Part shown: positions 57,621 through 64,000 of the stretch, piece by piece
How the letters are laid out: each line of letters starts with the position of its first letter
How positions within the stretch are numbered: position 1 is the first letter of the stretch
Assembly (NCBI RefSeq): GCF_028858725.1
Contig: NC_084765.1
Span: forward strand, 11,363,501-11,427,500
Direction of reading: 5' to 3'
Length of the DNA: 64,000 nucleotides
From: Colius striatus
Taxonomy: Eukaryota > Chordata > Aves > Coliiformes > Coliidae
The notes under the pieces: model-generated
Told to the model about the DNA's origin: nothing
Seen by the model: only the letters and a program-made list of their open reading frames with translations
The model's database searches: none
Position numbers and translations under genes: made by a program

Positions 57621-60600
57621 CAAGTTTAAGGCTGCGATGTTTGCTCATAGTCTCCCTTCTTCAGGGTCTCTCTCCAGCTCAGGCTTCTGTCACTGCACGA
57701 GGAAACCTCGCTCCCTGCGCCTAGGGATATTTTTTCTGTCTCCCGTGCTTCTGTATGCGTTATCGCTGCAGATCACAGAAGATAAATGTAAAAATAAGAT
57801 AGTAGAATGGCCGTTTTGCCGCCGGAGCGAGACCCAGCTGCCGTCTCTGTGCCGTAGCTTTGCAAGAAGCCCTCTCCCTGGTGTGTGTTTTCTGAGACTC
57901 GCCTTGCTGGGGCAGGTGCTCCCTCTGCCTACCTCCCTGCCCCGGGCTGGGAAGGGGAGAGCTTGCCGTGTAAGAGGTGCGCAGCCAACACGTATGGCCA
58001 GCCCTTCTTTATGTCTGTTATCTTTCCTTCTTGACCCATCTACTACAATCCCACAAGCTGGAGACCCCTCATCGATTTCCTTCACCCCTTCTTGCGTGAC
58101 TTGCTCTGTCAATTCACGGTTTCCTCTATTTTTCGGTAACTTGACTTTTCAGCTTTGAGAGGAAGAGGATTCTGCCACTCTGTCCGGCAGTTTTCCACCT
58201 TCTGCTTGCTTTCTAGAGGTGATATCAGAGAACCTTCGTGCAATTACCACTTCTCTGTGCACCTGAGAGCCAGGAGAGCACTGCGGTTGTAGCACTGGCT
58301 CTTTGCCTTGTTTCCCGCTGCCAAACACCGTTAGGAGTTAAAACTACACGAGTACTTTCTGAAGCTGGCAACCGCTGCTGCAGCACCTACAGGCACCTTT
58401 TGTGATTGGGGAAGGAAAAAAAAAAAGAGATGAATGCTATAATTGTAAATGGAGAGGTGCTGACTGAAATTCCCTGTTAGAAAGTGATCCCCGCTGTGAA
58501 AAATGGCTGACTATTCAAGTAGCCACCTTCTCCTGATACTCCTGTTATTTATCCTGTTATTTTAGAAGCCCCTTTTTGTGCCTAAGTGGGATACTGCTTC
58601 AGCAATTCTTCCTTTTGGCCCATTGCTGGAAATCTTCCTGTTTTTGTGTCTGAATGCTGTTCTGCTGTATGAAAGTCTTCTGCTGATATCTTCTGCTGCT
58701 CATAACTTTTCTTCTGTCCACTCTTCTTCCTCTCCAGGACTTCCTCCTGTTGGTGTTTCCCTTTCTCCTCATTTTCTTTGCTCTGAAGTTTCTACCTGGA
58801 TATTTTGCTTCAGTATGCTGTGCATTGTGGTGGCTGGCCAGGCGATTTGGCAATGCTGCTCACCAGACACTACTCTTGTAGAAAAAGAAATTGGCATTAT
58901 TTATAAATTACACATCTGTTTAATGGTAAGTCAGTTTTTTAACATGTTGGTGATGAAGTTGAAAGTACATTTTTGTAAATTCCCCTTGTTAGTTTAAAAG
59001 TCATTTGACTTCCTGAAGGTGATGTCACAGCTGTGATCAAGAATTCTTTCAGTAACTGTTTTATATTAACCAGAAAGATTAATAGTCTCTAATGAATCTT
59101 TGTAAAGCTATCAGCTAAATTTCATGGGTGATCTAGCCCAAAATAGATTACTTTGAATGAATTTATAACTGGGTACAAAAACTTAACGTAGGTTTATCGG
59201 AATTGGTTACCAATGCATCTATGTGCAGGTAGAGCATGATACAAATTTAAGTTCAGGTCCAGCCCCTGCATGTTTCTATCCTCACAAACACATACAGTCG
59301 GCACAAACATCCCACAAACAGGTACACAGCTTCACTTCACCTCATCCCTCCTGTACAGGAGACATGCCCTGCTCTCCACCTTCTAACATCCCTTCTGAAT
59401 CTTGTCTTGACAGACCTGGACGAATGTGCCCTGGGGCTTGATGACTGCCACCCAGATGCTATTTGTCAAAACACTCCGAAGCTGTATAAGTGCATGTGCA
59501 AAGTGGGTTACACTGGTGAAGGGAAGAAGTGCGAAGGTAAGGTGATGGAGTCACTGTGCTCTGCCTGTGTCAGCATGAGGTATTTCTAAGACAGAGACAT
59601 TGAACATAATAGCTTAGAATATGGAGAATGATCTGAAACCAAAATAGTCATTGTTTCTTCACCAAGCAAATATTGCATGGCTCTTCACCTAGTAATGTCA
59701 GTTGATCTAATAATCAGTTAGTTATTTACCCAGCAGCCTTAAAAACTAAGGTAAAGCCACACTGGAATCTCAATGCATTTTATCACTCTTTAGAAACATT
59801 CAGCATGTGTTAAGTATAGACTACTTGTAAGACAATAGATGGTTTAAGACAGCAGTTGCTGCTCAGATTTACACAGTCACATTTCTAACTCTGTCTGTCC
59901 TATCAATTTTTGCTTTATTCCTCAGACATTGATGAATGTGATAACGATTTCAACGGAGGCTGTGTCCATGAGTGTTTCAACATTCCAGGAAATTATCGCT
60001 GTGCTTGCTATGATGGCTTTATGTTGGCTCATGATGGCCACAACTGCCTGGGTAAGAAGTGTGTTGGTGAACATTGTGGGCAGTGGTGCTAACATCACCC
60101 TTGAACTGCATCTATGGGAAAAGTCTCTGTGGTGATCCGTTGGACTGAATCAGCTCAGATACCGATGAATGTTACATATTGGACTAAGGAATTCCAGGTA
60201 GTGCTGTACCATCCCAGTGTGACTCTTTCCCCCTCTATAAATCAGGATAGTTGTGCTACATTCTGTTAAGTGCTTTGAGTTAAATCATGTGAGGTGCAAT
60301 CTACTGTTATGCTAAATGAATTTATGTAAAAGAATATGTGCCCTAATTGTCTTTTCTGTTCCTAAATTAGTTTAGGATCAGTTCTCAGGTGTGTTTCTAG
60401 TCTTAGAAATCTTCTACTTCCATAAGATTTGAACTTCTCACTCTTACTGTGTCCAAGTACTTCCTCACATGCAAGCTGCAAGGAAAGGGCAATTGAGAGA
60501 CTGCAGGAGCTGTATATGGCAGAGACCATTGAAACATAGAGGGCCAAAGCCAAATACGTGGAATTTCCCTGAGTGGTTAGTGTCAAACAAAGTATGCAAC

Positions 60601-63381
60601 TCTAAATGTGTTCAGTCCTAGCAACACTCCTTTTACCTTGCATGCACACACTCTCTCTCACTCTTGCTTTCCTTCAGATCTCAATAGTTTCCTTCTTTTT
60701 GTGTGCTAGAAGGTGAAATTCTTTTAAAATGGGTAACCAGACCTTGTGGTTTTACTGTGATAGTGTGCTTTAGTGTCCAGGGCAGCAGTGCACAGAAACC
60801 CAGGAGCTGCCAGCCTGTTGGCAATGTGGTGTGCTGCCAGCATTATTTCTAGGGGACAGAGCCTCATGCTGCAGCTGTCCTGTTTCCAGCACCCATGCTA
60901 GATACCCCGTGGCCCTGCTCTGCACTGTGGTACCTGTCCCGTTTACTTTTTCAGAGATGGCTCAGTTTTTCTCTTACCCTGCACTGAGTGTGGATGGCCC
61001 TGGGCAGGCTTCCATGCCCATGTCAGTCAGAGGGAAACTTACTCTCATAGCATCATTTTGAGATTGTAGTTAGCTTGGCTGGGATATTTCCTACTAGCAC
61101 ATGGCCTATCAGGTGGAGGATTGGGCCATCCTTAGGCTGTATCTTCTGCTGGGATGGAGAAGAAAAGCTCTGGAGTCTCCAGTGGGATTGTGTTGGCTTT
61201 TACCTGCTGGGAACCTGGTGCATGCCTACAGGTTAGCTTTGTTACAGTATCAGTGGGAAGGAGAGGGTGAAGTCACCAAGTTCCAAGTATTTTACTAAAG
61301 AAAGTAAAGAAGGAAGCAAAATACCTGCTGATACCTTAAAATAACAGGAAGGCCTTCTCATTTTTCTCTAGTGTAAACAGACAGTGGAGTTCAGTTGAGG
61401 TTACCATGAAGGGCTGAATGTGGATGAACACATTGCCTCTTACAATGCCACCGAAGGGTGTATTCTCTTTGTATCCAGTAGCCCTTCTGGAGCATACTTC
61501 AACTGGCTTGTTTGTGATCCTGAAGACTTAAATGTATTCCAGAATCTACCACCTGCCGTGTTTCTGAGAAGCTGCTCCGTATTGCGTGGCAGACTTTTAA
61601 GAATAAAATGTAATGTCTTTGACATACAATGAAGTTTTTGCCACCAACCTGCCAATTTTGAGATGTAAATGCTAAATAAATATTTTGGCATGCAGCAAAT
61701 TGGATCACATCTTCTCTTAATCTGTTTATTTACTTTAGTCATGCCAGGGTTGCCCTCCTCTCACCCTTATTTTTGAAGATCTCGGCTGTGTGCCTGGGTT
61801 TAAGCCAAATAGACAATTACTTGTTGGAAAAGGATGATTTTTTTTGAAAGCTTTCCAAGGTCTGTAAGACAGAAACATCTGCTGGAGTTCAAATCTGTAA
61901 TACCAAAGACTCATGGTGGCTGTTTATTCATGATTGTTTGCACATTCACGTCACTGTAGCACTCTAAAATACTCAGTTTCTCTGTGACGGAGAAATGTCA
62001 GCCGCTCTTTTTGCTACAGCAGGTCACATTCTTTTGCATCCAATTGGCTTATTCATTGTCTTCTGTGGAAATTAAATCTGTTGTAATACTATGTTATGCT
62101 CCTTACTAAAGGCCTTTCTCTTTCTCCTTTTTTAGGAGACAGCTGTTTTATGCCAGAAATGCTACAATGTTAATTTTAAAACATTGCGCTGTTAGCAGAG
62201 GAACAATGAACAGAACAGGGAGCAAACATGATGTTCCGTGTGAATTTGCAAATGAGACCAGTGCTTTGCCTCAGCAGTGCTTTGTCTTGTTTCTTAAGGG
62301 ACTGAGCATTTTTACATTCCTATTCAAATTGACATTTCTGAAAATTAGGGTAGGAAAATTCTTTGCTGGTAGTGGTTGCAAAACCATGCACTTCTTAAGG
62401 GGTAAAATTCCAAAGAAGAGTTTAGGATGAGCATCCTGTTGTTCAGAGGCTTAGCTGAAGTTTTTCTACTCTTGGTCTCCCTTGGTTATCTTGTGACCAA
62501 AGGCTTTCTGTGTTCTCTGGTATTGCTGAAGCTCTGGATATTGCAAAAGCAACATTGGAAGTATTTCCAGAACTACTACTCTTGTCCTTGACTGCAGTCA
62601 TGCAGCGTGGAAGCAGTCTTGATGGGGAGTGGTGATGACTTAGAGTTGAGGGAGGAGGATGATAAATCAAATGGAGCATTAGAACTGGTGGGATGTGTGA
62701 ATTCAAGCTAAAGTAAGGAACAGTGGATAGATTTTAAGCTAAATTTATTTTGAGGTGTATATTTTCATTGTTCTACCTTTGCTTCAGAGTAGGGAGCTTT
62801 CTGGAAAAAGACCTTTTGTAGTTTGGCTAGGTTTGAACCTAAAGTTGTGGCCCACTGAGAAAGGCAGAACCATGTGTGGATGTGAGTGATGGTACTGAGA
62901 GGTGGAGTCCTTTCACATGATGGAGGGTAGAACCCTGCTTCTGACTCCATCGAGGCTACTCAACCCTAGGTGTGACCAGTAACTCAGGTTAGGTGGCCAG
63001 TGTTTCTTGGGAAGCCTGTGACTGGTGGGGCAAACTGCAATCAGTGGAAAAGCAGCAGCAAAAATATACTTTCCCAAGGGTGACAGTAGACCAACAACAG
63101 GCAGACCTGGGCTGTCTCAGCTGCCTGGGTGGTTCCATGCCGAGTGGATGTCTATCCATACCGCGTGTTGAGCGGCTGCTGTCAGCGTGAGCTTGTTGGT
63201 GTTAGTACAAAGCTGATCTCTCTCTCTCTCTCTATCTCTCTTTCAGATACAGATGAATGCATGTTCAACAATGGTGGATGCCAGCACGTTTGTGTCAACA
63301 CTGTGGGAAGCTATGAATGTCGCTGTAAGGAAGGGTTCTTCCTAAGTGATAACCAGCATACGTGCATCCACCGCTCAGAAG
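57081..63381 (+). CDS. SCUBE2: SCUBE2, signal peptide-CUB-EGF domain protein 2, coding exons 1-4; 3' partial
   Basis: Coding exons 57081-57183, 59414-59536, 59926-60051 and 63247-63381 join in frame with GT-AG sites, all introns in phase 1. They encode a Leu-rich signal peptide followed by three calcium-binding EGF-like modules, about 162 residues of a protein near 1000 long; the other EGF modules, the spacer, Cys-rich repeats and CUB domain lie beyond the window. Known for the family: a secreted, membrane-associated glycoprotein that takes cholesterol-modified Hedgehog from Dispatched and can act with VEGFR2. The start ATG has a good context (G at -3, G at +4), sits in the CpG island and is directly followed by the signal peptide. 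SCUBE1 and SCUBE3 are the alternatives; [23 protein letters not shown] and the DENND5A neighbour favour SCUBE2. Confidence 0.95.
59414..59536 (+). CDS. SCUBE2: SCUBE2 coding exon 2 (EGF-like module 1)
   Basis: Acceptor TGTCTTGACAG; donor GAAG|GTAAGG. It encodes [20 protein letters not shown] followed by [20 protein letters not shown], one complete module with six cysteines. DLDEC is the calcium-binding start and [12 protein letters not shown] fits the Asn/Asp beta-hydroxylation consensus C-x-[DN]-x4-[FY]-x-C-x-C. The exon is 123 nt with phase 1 on both sides, so it is a symmetric, skippable module. Confidence 0.96.
59926..60051 (+). CDS. SCUBE2: SCUBE2 coding exon 3 (EGF-like module 2)
   Basis: Acceptor TTTATTCCTCAG; donor CCTGG|GTAAG. 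It encodes [20 protein letters not shown] then [20 protein letters not shown] and a final Cys-Leu, with six cysteines, a DIDEC calcium site and a [12 protein letters not shown] hydroxylation consensus. Symmetric phase 1 exon of 126 nt. Confidence 0.97.
63215..63243 (+). repeat. (TC)n microsatellite abutting SCUBE2 exon 4 acceptor
   Basis: About nine TCs with one interruption (CTATCTC), running directly into TTTCAG. It forms the pyrimidine tract of the splice acceptor. Confidence 0.85.
63247..63381 (+). CDS. SCUBE2: SCUBE2 coding exon 4 (EGF-like module 3)
   Basis: The acceptor TCTCTTTCAG is preceded by a (TC)n microsatellite serving as its pyrimidine tract; donor GAAG|GTACCA. It encodes [20 protein letters not shown] then [20 protein letters not shown] and IHRSE. 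Six cysteines, calcium motif DTDEC, and [12 protein letters not shown] fits the hydroxylation consensus. 135 nt, phase 1 at both ends. The next exon lies beyond the window. Confidence 0.97.
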
Positions 63382-64000
63382 GTACCAGCTGCTTCACTCC
63401 AGGCACCAAGCAGGGGGTTTTGATAGAAGCAACTCTAAAGCAGCTTCAAAACCGGGTTTATATTGTTTTTCAAAGCTGTGAAGGATCTTGAACTCCTCAG
63501 TCCTTTTAAAAGGAACAGTGTGTCAGAATCTTCTAAGTGACTTTGAAGGCTCTTTAGATCCCTTCTGCCCCTTTGATCCCACCTGTATGTCTGCAGTGTT
63601 GTACCGGTTAGAGGCTGTACCGCTGTACTCCCAGTGTACTTTATGCTCTGTGGCGCAGTTAAGCTGTGTCCTGATCAGGGAATGGCAACAAGTTGAAGGA
63701 CAGAGAGTTCTGGCCATTTCCATTGGATTTAGTTGCAGGGAAATACCTGCATTAACTTCAGGTGTCTTCTAGATTCCCTGTGCAGTGTTTAGGTTTCAAC
63801 TAAGAGATTTATTGTTTGTCAGCCCCAAAGGGATTCAAATCACGTTCTTTGTTTTGAGTGAAACCTTTGTGAAGCGACCTTTGAGAGATCAGAGAGCCTT
63901 GGATATCTAATTAGACATCAGATGGAACAAAATTATTTTGGATGCCCTTAGGGAATACTTTAAAGTGGTTGCTCAGATTGGGGAGTTGTCCATTGAACTG

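Larger units (their letters stand above)
57184..64000 (+). other. SCUBE2: SCUBE2 introns 1-4
   Basis: Intron 1 (57184-59413) begins in the CpG island and becomes AT-rich. Intron 2 is 59537-59925, intron 3 60052-63246 ending in the (TC)n tract, and intron 4 starts at 63382 and leaves the window. No further feature seen. Confidence 0.7.

Noticed and set aside
56884..57648. 254-codon antisense open frame across the SCUBE2 CpG island
   Set aside because: Extreme GC content removes stop codons in all frames; its translation is low-complexity Arg/Pro/Ala and it overlaps the real exon 1 on the other strand.
57361..58158. 265-codon + strand frame in SCUBE2 intron 1
   Set aside because: It starts in the GC-rich island and runs on by chance into intron 1. 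There is no recognisable domain and it lies between two secure SCUBE2 exons.

Overview
The window is nuclear DNA of a bird. Evidence: long AT-rich introns with GT-AG splice sites, several CR1 LINE fragments (including the characteristic 3' end rich in ATTCTATGA-like repeats), two avian-type solo LTRs, low overall repeat density and one sharp CpG island. I cannot fix the species. Protein identity of the exons to the mammalian orthologues as I know them is very high.

Two protein-coding genes lie head-to-tail on the + strand. Positions 2955-47514 hold 22 coding exons of DENND5A (RAB6IP1), a Rab guanine-nucleotide exchange factor and Rab6 effector. Its first exon lies upstream of the window, so bases 1-2954 are intron 1. 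Spliced, the visible exons encode about 1252 residues with no frame break, matching the known vertebrate protein of about 1287 residues once the roughly 35 residues of exon 1 are added. Domain order is uDENN-cDENN-dDENN-RUN1-PLAT-RUN2. A 3'UTR follows with several possible poly(A) signals (48485 to 51382). About 5 kb of apparently empty intergenic DNA comes next. A CpG island at about 56440-57620 carries the promoter and first coding exon of SCUBE2, a secreted EGF/CUB protein of Hedgehog release and VEGF signalling. Only its first four coding exons (signal peptide plus three calcium-binding EGF-like modules, 57081-63381) are in the window; the gene runs off the right end. The order DENND5A-SCUBE2 in the same orientation is the order found at human 11p15.4, so this is conserved synteny.

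The main non-genic structure is mobile. Intron 4 holds a minus-strand CR1 (5480-5962), a minus-strand solo LTR with an internal minisatellite (6428-7740, 5-bp target duplication) and a plus-strand CR1 (10548-11046); the two CR1s form an inverted pair around the LTR. Intron 5 holds a well preserved 494-bp solo LTR (16055-16548) with TG...CA ends, a 4-bp duplication, TATA box, poly(A) signal and 36-bp repeats. Intron 22 has another CR1 (46437-46865), and intron 19 and intron 1 have older or shorter fragments.

I found no RNA gene, CRISPR array, operon or new system. Most remaining short open reading frames are chance, antisense or repeat-derived. The most useful observations concern the two LTRs, the inverted CR1 pair, the splice-site microsatellite in SCUBE2 and the multiple poly(A) signals of DENND5A.
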